Part shown: piece after piece, positions 1 through 11,901 of the stretch | How the letters are laid out: every line of letters begins with the position of its first letter | Position numbering within the stretch: the first letter of the stretch is position 1 | Assembly: GCA_032164245.1 (NCBI GenBank) | Contig: JAVMKO010000022.1 | Span: 11,035,845 to 11,099,844, forward strand | Direction: 5' to 3' | From: Sternotherus odoratus | Lineage: Eukaryota; Chordata; Testudines; Kinosternidae | DNA: 64,000 nt | Program-made: the position numbers and the translations under genes | Notes under the pieces: generated by a model | What the model saw: the letters and a program-made list of their open reading frames with translations, nothing else | What the model was told of the DNA's origin: nothing | Databases searched by the model: none

Positions 1-294
1 AGTTCCAGTGTCAATAGATAAGCTGTTGTGCTTTTTCAAATGAGAAGCAGCTGGTAGTTCAAACACACCAAAACACATGCGCCCGCCCCAAAGACTCAAT
101 TGAGGGACGTTGCTCCAGTTAAAGGATTTCCCAGCAATTCCAAACCAACACTGTCACTCCAGCACGACACGTGACAGACAGTGAAAAAAGGAGTTCACTT
201 CCTACCCGAGAAGGGAAAGGCATCTTCACAGCACCGAAGACGCCTGGAGGCTGCATTCCCCTTCTCCGGGACCTAAGCTACTTCCCACTACAGG

Positions 295-337
295 ATGGGT
301 CATTTCCCAGCCTGGCTGCTATTACTGGCATTAACAG
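295..337 (+). CDS. activating receptor exon 1: signal peptide
   Basis: The ATG at 295 opens MGHFPAWLLLLALTG, a typical short hydrophobic leader. The exon ends after 43 nt at ACAG|GTAAG (phase 1), the usual leader-exon layout of Ig receptors. The paralogue at 9658 has the same 43-nt exon. Confidence 0.82.
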
Positions 338-3300
338 GTAAGAGATCGTCCCTCCCCTCCCGTAGACACAGCACAGTCCCTTTGCTCTTGCATTCGTAGC
401 ACACTTATCACGTTGGCCGGCTGCGAGCAGGCACAGAAATTGGGCTCCCAGCTATTTGTGATGGCAGGAAATCAGCCTGCTAGGTCTCCCTATCTTTTTC
501 CGCAATAAACTGCATATTTTAGAGAGAAATGAAAAGCTACCAAGTGGAATTCAGGGAGGATTGGAACACCCCAAATTGTGAAAACAGGCTCCTCTCCTGC
601 TAGAAGGGATTCCTCATCCAAACCCACCTAGGAACTGGGTACGGTCACTCTGGAGAAAGCAACAGAGAACGGACTGTAGCGAACACTCCTGCACCGAAAA
701 GGAGGTGTACTAGATGATAAGAGCAGTGCCAGCTTACCAGGCTGTATCAGACAGAGCCAGCCTAGCGCCTGATTAGTTGTTCACACTCTAATCCACTTTG
801 AAGACTGAATGACGTAAGCTCCAGAATGGAGCAGAGCATGGACCATTAAATGGGAAGGAGACAGCTGCAATGTACTGGCACTCAGCACACAGGCTCATTC
901 AGGCAGGGGGAAGGAGTTCAGAATAACTGGCACAGCAGCCTGAAGTAGTTGCAGGGATGGGCAGGTCATTGGCTAAGAGCCACTGTCCCCACAGGTCATT
1001 CTCATCCCTAACATCGATTTGTTCTTTCCTTGGAAGGGCCCTACATCACAGGAAAGGACCCGGACATGGTGAGAAGAGTGCAGGGTGGCGCGCTCACTAC
1101 ATTGTGTTACTACAACACACACACGGATTCACAAAAGGAGAAATTTTGGTGCAAGGAGCTGTCAGACTTTGAATGCCACACCATAGTTCTGAGTTCCCCC
1201 AAAGCAAGAAGGAATTCTCTAAACCCTTCAAATGCAAAGGTCAGCCTAGAAGACTCAGGGACTGGCTGGATTTCTGTGTCCATGACAGAGCTCCGGGTAG
1301 AGGATTCAGGAATATACTGGTGCGGGATTACCGATGATATGAAGATTCGGGCATTGAAAAAGATAAAAGTGGCAGTATCTTATGAAGGTGAGCTATAGAT
1401 CACATTCAGTTCAGACAGACACGCCAGTGATATTACAGAGCGATGGTATTTTAACCCCAATTGTATATCTACTTATAAAAATAACATATGTATCAGATGC
1501 ATGTATGTATTTAGATGTGTGCGTATATTCATACACACACAAACATCTATACATCACATGCCAGCAGATACATAGGTAGAAACCAGAGCTGGTTGGGAAA
1601 AAAATTTGCCCTATGAAAACTTTTGATAAAAACAAAAAAAAGTTTCCCCATTGTTTCTCAAAATACCAGAAAAATGATAATGATTTGTTTTGGGTTAAAG
1701 CTGAATATTTTCAGTTATGGGTCTTGGATAAAAGAAAAATATTTTTCCAGGAAAGTGAAGATTTTTTGCACGTATCTTCTGTTTCGCACAGAGCCATTTT
1801 TGATTAAAACCCCTTTTAGACAGAAAATCTTTGGTCAACCCTAATAGAAACCCCCCAACGTGGAGAAACATCACATCAGTTGGAAGTCCTAGTTACAGTT
1901 GGAATGACCAATAAGAAGGATGGTCAAGGCCAGCGGCTAGACATCCCGGACTCTGGGGCACCTTCGTTTGTACCACCCCAGTCCTGTTTAACAGCTGTGT
2001 CTTGTTATTGCTGGTGAAAGGTGCCGCAGCAATCCTGGAGCCTTATCCTTACACACACTGGAGGTCCAGCATGGTGCAAGCTTCCCCATGATACCTCAGC
2101 GCTGTCCTGGGGGCTCCCCATTCAGTCCTTGGCTCCTCGGATGCTAATACTGCCAGCAGCAGAGGGGCCAGATGTGGGGGTGCATATGGGGGGGGGTGGG
2201 CAGCATTAACAGATGCTCAGGCCAGTTCAGGGCCGCCCCAGCCAATCCTAGGAAATATTCTCCTTGGGCTGGGAGAGATTATTTCCAGGTCTTTTGCAAG
2301 CTCCTGTTGGGCTGGTGTTTGGTCTGATCCTTTGTCTCCCCATTTTAGATGGGGGGGATACAGGGGGGCATTTATACACCTGCAGGAAATGTCTCTTTCC
2401 TTCCATCTCTCACAATAACCAGTCACTGGTGTCTCTCTCTCTCTCCAGCTCCCATGAGGCTATCTACCAAAAAAGGAGACTCCATCTCCCTAAACTGTTC
2501 CTATTCTATGATGGACGACAGCAGAAGACCTAATAATTTTACCTGGTGCAAAATGGTATCTGCAACCAGATGTCAACCTGCTGTCAGCGTTGAGATCAAT
2601 CAGATTGTTAACACACAAGGAAGGACCAGGATACAGATTGATACGAGGTACAGAGTGATTGTAGTGACGCTGGTGGCCCTCCAGCTACGTGACTCGGGGG
2701 AGTATCAATGTGAGACCCATCTCCAGAGAAGTACCGTGCTACTGAAGATGATCACACTGAATGTTTTGGGTGAGTTACTCAAAGAAAACTGTCCTTCCCT
2801 TAAAAGTCAGCAAATTCTTACCCCCGGTGGATGTGGTTACAGGACAGAGCTCAGACGGGCTTCTCAGAGCAGGGAAATTACAAGAGACAAGTGAAAAAAT
2901 CCTGAATTCACTTGTACAGGCTTTTGATACCTACTAGTATTATCTACAAATTATCTTTTATATTGCCATGTGTTGTAGGTCTTGGATAAAAGCCAATAAG
3001 AGCTTTGAAGAGGCTGGGCCTTCACCCCCAAAATTCTGACTTTTTTGAGGTTTAGAGCTAGATCCATTCAAGTTTTTGCTTGAATTAACTTTCAGGGTGC
3101 ATTAAAAGGGTGTCAATCCAAACTGGGGTGGGTGAAAAAAGAACTGAGCTGAATCCTGACCAAATCTGAGACTGAACACAGCCCTTGGCCAAGACTCATG
3201 AATGTTGCACGTTTCTTTGATATTCCTCCTTTTCTGCCCTTCTCACTGTCAGCCAGTGCAGGAAGCAGAAATACGGAACAGGCCATAGGAAGAGCCACAC

Positions 3301-6300
3301 TTCTGGAGGGTCCAACTAGGGTGGAAATGGACTCCTCACAAGAAGGTGCCCTTCCCCATCAAAATCACCAGCCTAATAATAGCAAAGACGTTCAGCTGAG
3401 TGTTTGGATCCTTATACAAGTGGGACCTCTGGTCCTTCTGAGGTTTAACCAGCAGTGCTCAAAATTTGCTCTCTTGTCATACCAATGCTTTTATCGGTCA
3501 TACAATAAGATTCTGCAAGGCACTGAGGCCCAGATCTTCATAGGAATTTAGGTGCCGGAGTGCTCTGGAGATCAGGGACTTTTGTATATCCTAGGAAGCA
3601 CTTAACACCTTGCAAGATCAGACGCACAGAAATTAGAGATTACATAGCCCATCCCTTCTGGTCAATGCACAAAGGTTCCCATCAGTATATTTCTCTGATC
3701 TCATTTTAATTATCTCATTTGAGGAGATTCCACTGCTTCCCTTGCAGGATTGTTCCAAAGACCATGAGACCTCACTCATAGCAATATCTTTTTGCTGGTA
3801 AGTGGCAAAAGGATTGGGTGGATTTCCACAGGAAACCAATGTTACATGCTCCCTGCTAACAAACAACTCTGTTCTTATTCCTCATGACGAGGACCTGGCT
3901 ACAGTGGAAAGCTTCACTCGTACTATCTTCATCATGGGGTGTGTTTATCTCCAGAATCTTATGATAGGGCAGCTCTTGTGACTACAACCCGTCCCACTGA
4001 CAACACAGGAGCCATCCTCCCAACTGCAGTCAGGAATGATCAGCAGAGGTAAAGGCAGAAAGCAAAAAATCCAGGCTCAGCTAAATTCAAGATTCACAGT
4101 AAAGGCTGGAAACCTCCTTCCCCAGTTAACCCTAATTGTTGTGCCTGTGGTTTCCCATAGCTGGTATTCTGAGGTCAATTTCAATGTCCTCTGTATCATG
4201 GCTGGATTGCTGGTCACTAAATTCCTGACCGCACTCCTGATCTTTATCGTCGCCGGCAACAGGAGAAGCAAAGCCACGGATCAGGAAATCCACGGCCGGA
4301 ACAAACACCAGCTCCTCCCATTCACAGGTAATCTCCCTGAGTGTATAGGGGGTGGGATGAAACCCAGCTGGGAGAGCGTTCCCCAGTGCTGGGCCCCAGA
4401 CATAAACAAGGTAGAGGAGTCCAGGAAGGAAGAACAGCGCAAACCAGGAAAAAGGTTGAAGGATACATCTTAGGAAGGAGGAAGATGATAAAACATTTGA
4501 GATGCTAAATGTAGCAATAATCCCTCATGGGTCACCAGTTGTGTTTGACCTGACAGCAGAGACCTTGGTTACTTGCACCAAACTCCATTAGCTGGCGGCA
4601 ATAGTAGTCTGTTACCCTCTATGCAGACTAGCCACTAGAGGGTGATGCAACGTACACTTTGACTCATGCCCCCTCACGTAATAGGCAAAAAGCAAGCCAT
4701 CAAAGACATTAATGATATTAACAAAGGCAACATTGTAAGAATAATTTTAAAACATAGAGGTGACTTTGGTGGTTTGTGGGATCTCCCTTCCAGGCCTTTC
4801 ATAAAAGTCTTGCCAGGTGGAGAATATTTGGAAATTTTGAATCCAGGGAATCTGAGTGAGCTACATATACCCCTTAAATCTCCAACCCTGTCACAATGGC
4901 AAATGGACCCTTTAACCTGTGACAAAGGGAACTGAGGATACCAGTAGTGCTTAGACTATCCCAGATTTCCTTCCTTTCTTCAGGATAAACAGTATTTACT
5001 AGGATCTCAGATTGGTCTTTCAGGTTTCTCATGTAAACTGTTTACTCTGCTGAGTGTGGGATGGGGGAGTTTTCCTCTCGAGGGGGTGAAAAATCTGTTC
5101 ACTTGTCCTCTGGCCCTTTCAGTCCTTGGCCTTGCTATTGAAGTGGCCTCGGGGTAGGTCACTTTGTGCAATTGTGGTGGCGGTTCTGTGTGTGGATGAA
5201 GTGGACTGGATACTTAAGTGAGATTCACCTTCCACAACAGCCACTGGATGTTAACAGTTTCAGTCAATGCAGACCTGGGCTGGTCCAAACCAGCAGCATG
5301 CAGGTGAAACCATCGCACTCCCACACTAATTACACTAAGGAGAAAATGCCTCGTGGCAAAAGAGACCAAAGACAGGTGTTTGGCCGTGCACTCATCTAGT
5401 GCAGGAGTGAGATGATCGGTCTAGTACCTGAGCCAATGTGTCAATTTACAGGGTACAATGGTCTATTTGTAGGTTTGGCAGGATTCCATTTTAGTTGCAC
5501 CATTTTAACGGAAAATATGGATGGTTATTTAGCTTTTTTAATATTTATCTATTTAAACGTTCACAGTTGCAGGAAATTATGGGGGACATCAGACAATAAT
5601 TATTTAATGACAGTAAATGTTGAGATTCCAACAGTTAAAGCTTTGTCACGGCTAAAACACAAATTGTCAACATCACGTGTCACAATATACAAATTAAATA
5701 TCCTCACATCAAACTGTGATACGTTCTCAAGCAGCATTTTGCTCACTTTCACCATCTGTACAGTTAGATGATTATCGATGGAAACATTTTTCCATTGGCT
5801 TGTAAGGCGCATATGATGAAACCAACATTTACTGATAAAAATTGAATCCTTGCGCATAGCTCCAACATGTGATATTAACATAAAATCCACAGTCGTGTTT
5901 CAGATCTCTAAGGCTAGTTGCACTAAGGAGAGTCAAACACCAGCACAGATGGGACTGTCCCATTATCCACACCAGGGTGACCCTGTTAACTGCAATCATT
6001 ACTATTTGTATTATAGTGGCACCCAGAAGCTCCAGTCATGAATCAGAGACCCTTTGTGCTAGGTGCTGTACAAACACAAAGCAGAAAGATTTTCCTTGCC
6101 CCGATGAGCTGGCAATCTCAGTAGAAGACAGTGGACAAGAAATGGATGGCACAGACAGAGGGAACTAGATAACAATAAGATCATATTGACCACTCCAATA
6201 ACCAGTGGTCACAGTCCTGACTGCACCAGTGAAGACCCAGGCTTCGAATGTGGGGGGAAGGAGGCAGAGGCACCATTGCAGAAAAACAGACAGCTCCTTG

Positions 6301-6428
6301 AAACCAGCATGGATTCCTCATCCCTTCCTCCATACCTAACCCAATTTCCTGTTTTGTTTCCAGGATTAAAGAAAGGAAAGGAAAACGCTAGTAAGACCAG
6401 GATGCAATGGAAGGAGGAAGAGAAGTAG
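295..6428 (+). CDS. TREM/CD300-like activating receptor with two V domains (spliced, 6 coding exons)
   Basis: Single-pass cell-surface immune receptor. Coding exons are 295-337, 1037-1387, 2449-2769, 3955-4048, 4161-4327 and 6364-6428; phases join throughout (1,1,1,2,1) to give 346 codons plus TAG. Order: signal peptide (1-15), V domain 1 (about 16-131; FWCK, second Cys after a short loop, DSGIYWC), V domain 2 (132-238; FTWCK, DSGEYQC), Thr-rich stalk (239-270), membrane segment (about 277-302) with Lys290 in its middle, then a short basic tail without tyrosine motifs. In TREM and related receptors a membrane lysine pairs with an ITAM adaptor such as DAP12, so activation is inferred. Position beside NFYA favours TREM over CD300 or pIgR. 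It is the tandem paralogue of the gene at 9658-15537. The last exon, 2 kb downstream, is the least certain part, though its phase, acceptor and a downstream AATAAA agree. Confidence 0.8.
1037..1387 (+). CDS. activating receptor exon 2: V-type Ig domain 1
   Basis: This 351-nt phase 1-1 exon lies between TTCCTTGGAAG| and GAAG|GTGAGC. It encodes a V domain with LCYY, KFWCK, a second loop cysteine (DFEC) and the closing DSGIYWCG. The acceptor triplet is AAG rather than CAG; the paralogue has CAG at the same place. Confidence 0.85.
2449..2769 (+). CDS. activating receptor exon 3: V-type Ig domain 2
   Basis: This 321-nt phase 1-1 exon follows a CT-rich acceptor and ends TTTTGG|GTGAGT. It encodes a second V domain with LNCSY, FTWCK, RCQP and LRDSGEYQC. 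By eye it differs from the paralogue's matching exon at about 17 of 107 residues, including a one-codon length difference. Confidence 0.87.
3955..4048 (+). CDS. activating receptor exon 4: stalk
   Basis: A 94-nt exon (phase 1 in, phase 2 out) between TTTATCTCCAG| and CAGAG|GTAAAG. It encodes a Thr/Pro/Asn-containing stalk including LVTTTRPTDNT. The paralogue's stalk exon at 13538-13637 has the same phases and ends in a similar QR/EQR junction. Confidence 0.7.
4161..4327 (+). CDS. activating receptor exon 5: membrane segment with lysine
   Basis: A 167-nt exon (phase 2 in, 1 out) from TTTCCCATAG| to ACAG|GTAATC. The hydrophobic stretch is VLCIMAGLLVTK followed by FLTALLIFIVAG, with the lysine codon at 4219-4221. 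The basic NRRSK stop-transfer sequence follows. The buried lysine is the hallmark of adaptor-coupled receptors. Confidence 0.8.
5985..6175 (-). repeat. tRNA-SINE 3' portion, reverse orientation
   Basis: Read on the minus strand, this is the widespread reptilian SINE tail (attgt...gcacctagcacaa...ataataat type). Here it appears reversed as ATTACTATTTGTATTATAG followed by a GCTAGGTGCTGTACAAACAC block. Family assignment is from memory of turtle repeats. Confidence 0.5.
6364..6428 (+). CDS. activating receptor exon 6: short cytoplasmic end (probable)
   Basis: After a clean TTTTGTTTCCAG| acceptor, phase 1 reading gives GLKKGKENASKTRMQWKEEE, one more Lys, and TAG at 6426. It is the correct phase for exon 5, and a polyadenylation hexamer follows about 375 nt later. 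It has no tyrosine, consistent with an adaptor-dependent receptor. Transcript evidence would be needed to exclude another last exon. Confidence 0.55.
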
Positions 6429-6802
6429 GCAAAGAAAAAGAATTCCAAGTCTTTCCAGCCAAGCTCCCAGCTCCTCCAGCACTTATACATATACTCACTG
6501 AGAGACTTACACAGATATTGACACCGGCCGACACACACGTGCTTCAAATGAGAAAATTCTGCCCAGTTTTCCCAGTGCCTCCAGCCATGACAGATAAACC
6601 TTTGCTTGCTAAACACTGTTTTACCTGCAAAGCTAATAGCAAATGCCTAGGTGCAAAAGGAACTAAAGACACAGTGTTTGGCAGTGAGCATACCTAACTC
6701 CAGAGAGAGACTTGGAGTGTTGTATCTGAGCCCTCTAGCCACCAGGAGCAATCTCCAGGGGTTTCGAGGGGTTATAGGCATGTCTCACACATAGGATGCT
6801 AA

Positions 6803-6808
6803 AATAAA
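6803..6808 (+). terminator. polyadenylation signal of the activating receptor
   Basis: AATAAA lies 375 nt after the inferred stop codon, a sensible 3' UTR length. Confidence 0.45.
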
Positions 6809-8351
6809 AGTATTGTTGGGTGTCAGATTGACAAGCGTATTGTCCTGATTCGTCTAAACTCAGGGTGTGCCCACACTGCAATCACCATGTGATGTAGGCC
6901 TACCCAAGTTCGCTGTGATCTAGTAGCTCCAGTAAGAATAGCAGGGAAGCTGCAGCAGCAATTCCCCCTCTCCCCCCAGCACCCTTGACCCTGGGTATGT
7001 TGAGCTGCTAGGCGAAGCCGTGAGGATTTGCTGCCATTGTGCACTGAGCTTGCGCAACACAGAGGTATTAAGGTCAGCAGATACCAATGACAGAGTGCTA
7101 CGGGCTACATTTCTCTCCCAGATTCAGCAAATTCCTTCCCCATGGAGATCACTGTGCCGGACTCTGGATCCCACTAGCAGCTGAGATACCGGCTGTTTGG
7201 CCAGATGAGTCTGCAGACATATGGGACCTGCTTACCTGGACTGCCTCTCGCAAAGGGGCGGAGATCCACCAAACTCATGCCACCTCAGAGAGCAGTGCCT
7301 GGAAAAAGAGATGAGGCTGTCTGTAGCCAATGAGACAAGACAGGGGAGTGATGCCACAACCTGACGCACACACAAAAAGGTTGAGCTGAAGACTCACTGT
7401 TTGCTGGGTACCTGACACAACATTTCCTGGTAGTGTTGAGACACAATAAGTGCACACCCCAGATAACCAGCCGCAGCCATGTCCTGTCCATCCGGGAGCC
7501 TTTGTGCTTTGTTTCCAGGGGCCTCCGGGAGCATCACATGCTGTGAGTGACCTGCTCAGCCAGGACACATCCACTTCCTACCCGTGAGGTGATGAGAGAG
7601 GAGCAGCAAGGGCTCCCTTTTCAAGGGGCAGGACGTAAGCCAAACCTGCCGGGTTCATTTCACAGCACTGGAAGGGAGACTCCCCCCACCACCACTGCAG
7701 CCCCTGTAGACTGGGAAGAACTGATTTTGGGGGGGCTAACATGATTTTTGAGCCTGGCAGGAATGCACGTAAGAGCTGGGAACTCTCCTTATTCTCTAGA
7801 CTCGGCCCCACAGCTCATTTCACACGGGTTTGGGGGCCTCTGCCTGGCAATCATGGAAGAGGATGATTCAAGGCCAGGCGAGGGGGCTGTAAGGAGAGGG
7901 CTGGGCTGATTGCTCACCATCTTTGGACTCAGGGAGGGTGAATCCTCCTGATTTCCCACCCACCGCAGCTTGGATCTTTGAGGAAGAGAGACACGAGGCA
8001 GAACAACAGGCTCAGAGCCTGCTCACTGCTCAGTGTTAGGAGGCCTGTTGTCTCTGGATCTCACAAGAAATCATGCTGCAAAAATAGGGCAACCCAGCTG
8101 TGGGTTTTTCCCACTATCTTATTGCAGTGTCATCGCATGAGAGTTTGACTCATCACGGGCCACAAAGCAAAGCTGCATCCAGCCCTCCTGGGAAAGGATC
8201 TAGTTACACAATGCAAAACACGGACACCAGCAAGAACTCACCCTCCAAGTGCCAACTGCCCCCTACTGACCACACCCAGTACCAGCAACACTCTCCTTTC
8301 CCCCCGCACCGGTGATAAACCCAAGGCAGAGCCAAACAAAACCGACTGGCA

Positions 8352-8605
8352 GGGCTTGTCTACACACACAAATGGTTTGTGGCAAGTTGAGGTGTGAGCG
8401 TACGCTGTACTAGCCTGCCCCGAACTAACTGCCCATGTGACCCTGCTGACGCTTCCTAACAGTTCATCAATTCGCTTTGATCCACTCCTCTCTGAAACAG
8501 GATTAGAGCCAAACACACCAATGAACCATTAATGTGCATTGGTCTAGTGTGGGGGAGAGCGTCACCCCAGTTTGCTGCCAACTAAAGATTTGTGTAGACA
8601 AGCCC
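8352..8605. mobile_element. MITE-like element with 15-bp terminal inverted repeats
   Basis: GGGCTTGTCTACACA at 8352-8366 is matched exactly in reverse complement at 8591-8605, enclosing 254 bp with no coding potential. The flanking C-A on the left would give a hAT-like CAGGG end, but the right flank differs and no clear target duplication was found. Confidence 0.65.
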
Positions 8606-9139
8606 ATATTCTCCCTCTCTACCCCCCACCCCATGAAGTCTAGAGCTGGTTTTCCCAACCTGTGAAAAATGTCAAGATTCTTAAATGTTTCCTATATCAC
8701 ACTAGGATGAAACCGAGCCCTTTTGAAATTGTTTTGTGAAAACCTCAATGGGAAGAGAGAACAGAAGAACCAACTGTCCAGCAGTTATGGCAGCCACCTC
8801 TGATCTGAGTGCCCACGGTGCTGTTCCAATGAACTGGTCATTCTTTATACAAAACTGGAACAGCTTTGATGGGAGTGATTGAGAGAGACGCATCCCAGAA
8901 CAGCCAATAGGACTGGATGGATCAGCTGAGCCAAGCCATCCATTCCAATCACCCACATGGAGGTGAACCAACATGATCCCGCTTCCCGTTCCTCAGCACC
9001 GCAATCCTCCTCCTTTTCCTGTGGCTTTAAACAAAAATATTATCCCCAGCTCAACATCCCAAACACATTCAGACACAGAGCTAGAGAATCACACAAGGGA
9101 CCCTGATGAGAAGCAACGTTGACGATGCTCAGCTAACGA

Positions 9140-9340
9140 GGTGGCCTGACCTAGTCGATGGGACACTGGCCTAAGAGTCAGGCGACCTGTGTGCTGCTCT
9201 AGTTCTGACTGACTGTGTGACACTGGGCAAACTAATTGCCCAGTTCTGTCTCCCTAGCAGTACAATGCAGCTAATTCTCCCCTTTCTGAAGAGCTTTGAG
9301 ATCTAGGGATACAAAACCGAAAGCTGCTCATGTACTATAC
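9140..9340 (+). repeat. tRNA-derived SINE, degenerate copy
   Basis: The block runs through a tRNA-like head (about GGGACACTGGCCTAAGAGTC, then a decayed GGTTCNA-type box B region), TGTGTGACACTGGGCAAACT, and a body ending near GAGCTTTGAGATCTAGGG. This matches the common reptile SINE layout. Confidence 0.6.
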
Positions 9341-9657
9341 ACCAAGTCCACAAATATCATCAAAAATAGAACATGTGCTAATCTCTCTCTTCCCCCCCCC
9401 CCCATGCCTATTTCCAAAAGCAGCTACCTAAACATGTGCTAAAATAAGAAGTAGCTGATAGCCCAAACACAGGCTTCCTGCCTGAAGGTTCAGATTAGGA
9501 CTGTGGTAAAAACATCTTTCCAACAATTGCAAATGATACTGTCACTCTGGAGCATGACGACACAGTGACAAAGGGAGTTCACTGCCAATCCATCCTCACG
9601 GTGACAAAGAAGCCTGCATTCCACCTCTCCAAGATCTAAACCACTTCCCACTCCAGG

Positions 9658-9700
9658 ATGGGTCGCTTCCCAGCCCGGCTGCTTCTCCTGGCACTAACAG
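9658..9700 (+). CDS. inhibitory receptor exon 1: signal peptide
   Basis: The ATG at 9658 encodes MGRFPARLLLLALTG, nearly identical to the paralogue's leader. The donor is ACAG|GTAAGG in phase 1. Confidence 0.82.
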
Positions 9701-11865
9701 GTAAGGCACCGAGAGATCGACCCCATTCCCCTTGTAGACACGGAAGATTCCGTTTGCTCTTGCACTTATCACATCGGCCAGCTGCAAGCAGGCACGGAAA
9801 TTGGGCTCACAGCTATTTGCAATAGTGAGAAATGCTCAGCGTGCTGGGTCTCCATATTTCCCCCTCCCCCCCCCCTCACCCCCCCCCCAGTAATCACCTC
9901 TGTTCTAGTGGAATGAAAAGCCATCAAGTGTATTTCAGGGAGGGTTTAACCTAACCCCTCCTCTCCCTCCCCCCTCCGTTTTTGGAAACAGGCTCTCCTC
10001 ATGCTAGAAGGGATTCCTGTCTCCAAACCAACCTGGGAACTGGGTGTGGAGAGTCTGGAGAAAGTAACAGAGAATGTGCTGTAGGGAACAATCCTGCAAG
10101 ATGACTGCAGGATTAGACGATCAGATCAGAGCCAGCCTAGCTCCTGATCAGCCGCCAGCCTTCAGTGAAGATCCGGGGACATAAGCTTCACAGTGGGGAA
10201 GGACATGGGAAATTGAACCGGAAGGAGGTGGTGGCAATGGATTGAGTCTAAGCACAGAACTCCTTTAGACAGAGATGGGAGCCTGGAGTACCAGTCACAG
10301 CAGCCTGAAGTAGCAGTATTGATGGGCAGGGGGGTCACTCTCACCAATATTTTTCTTTCCTTGGCAGGGCCGTGCCTGGCAAATGAGGAGCTGGAATTGG
10401 TGACAGCTGTACAGGGAAGCTCTTTCGGTACATGGTGTCACTACAGTAATTACAAGTATTCACTAGAGAAGAAATTCTGGTGCAAGATGCGGTCAGACGG
10501 GGAATGCGACCCCAGCATCTTCCTGACTGTCCCAAAGAGATGGAAATATCGAAATATAGAGCCAAAGGGAAGGATCAGTCTAACCGACTCGGGAACTGGC
10601 TGGATTTCTGTGTCCATGAGGGAACTCCAGATAGAGGATTCAGGAACATACTTGTGTGGGATTTTGGATCAGACAATTATCCCACTGAAAAAGATTAAAG
10701 TGGCGGTTTCTTATGACGGTGAGCTATAGACAGCCATGACCTAGCTGGGACACAAATCAACTCAAACCAGGATATTCCAAATTAAACTAATGCTCCTTTC
10801 CTATTCGAAAGAAAACAGCGTCTGTAGATGTCAATTCCCCACTATATATTAGAGAGAGAGATGCTTAAAATAATAACCTTCAATTACATATGCATATATG
10901 CATGAATTTAGATGTACACTTATCACATATCTAGGTAAAAAGATGAGCTGGTTCGGAACCTCTCTCCCCCCCCACCCCGAGAATAATTTTGACCAAAAAA
11001 ACCCCAAACAACATTTTTAGTCTTTTTGTCAGAACAACAAAAAACAAAAGGTTTGGGCTGAAAACTCAAAAAAATCAGTTTTCAAATGTTAAAACAAAAC
11101 ATTCTTTTAAGTAAAAAAAAACCTATGAAAATGAACATTTGCCCCATTTTTCCGATTTAGTCAAAAAGCCATTTTGCATCAAAAATTGAACTATTTAGAC
11201 AGAACATCTTTGACCAGCTGGGATAAAAACCCCATGGCGTAGAGAAACCCCACTCCCAATTTGAAGTGCTGGTTACCAGTTGGGATGAACAACAACAAGA
11301 TTGGGCTTCTTCATTCACACCATCCCTGTCCTGGTTGAGGGCTGCTGGTTGTTTCTGCTGGTGAATGGTGCTGCAATGAGACCCCTGGAGCCTTATCCTA
11401 AAACCCAGGGGAGGCCCAGCATGGCCAGTTGCACTGCACGTTTCCCATGCTGCCCCAGCCAAACATCCTTACCCATGTCCTGGGTGGTCCCCCTCTTCAT
11501 GGCTCATTCAATCCTTGGCTCCTCGGATGCTAAGACTGCCAGCAGCAGAGGGGCCAGATGTGGAGGTGCATGGGAGGGCGGGGGCAGCATTAACAGCCGC
11601 TCAGGCCAATTCAGGGCCACCCCATGCTGACTGATTGCAGCTTGGATACTGTGCAGTTTGCCAGTGGTAACTGTGCACAGTCAATCCTAGGCAATATTCT
11701 CCTTGGGCTGGGAGAGATTATTTCCAGGTCTTTTGCAAGCTCCTGTTGGGCTGGTGTTTGGTCTGATCCTTTGTCTCCCCATTTTAGATGGGGGGGTGCA
11801 GGGGGGCATTTATACACCTGCAGGACACGTCTCTTTCCTTCCATCTCTCACAATAACCAGTCACT

Positions 11866-11901
<36 letters not shown>

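Larger units (their letters stand above)
6810..9657. other. intergenic spacer between the two receptor genes
   Basis: No convincing exon was seen. It holds a degenerate element at about 6858-7000 (starting like AGGGTGTGCCCACACTGCAAT), a MITE at 8352-8605, a SINE at 9140-9340 and a C-run at 9392-9403. The last 200 bases resemble the upstream region of the first receptor gene and are probably the duplicated promoter. Confidence 0.6.
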
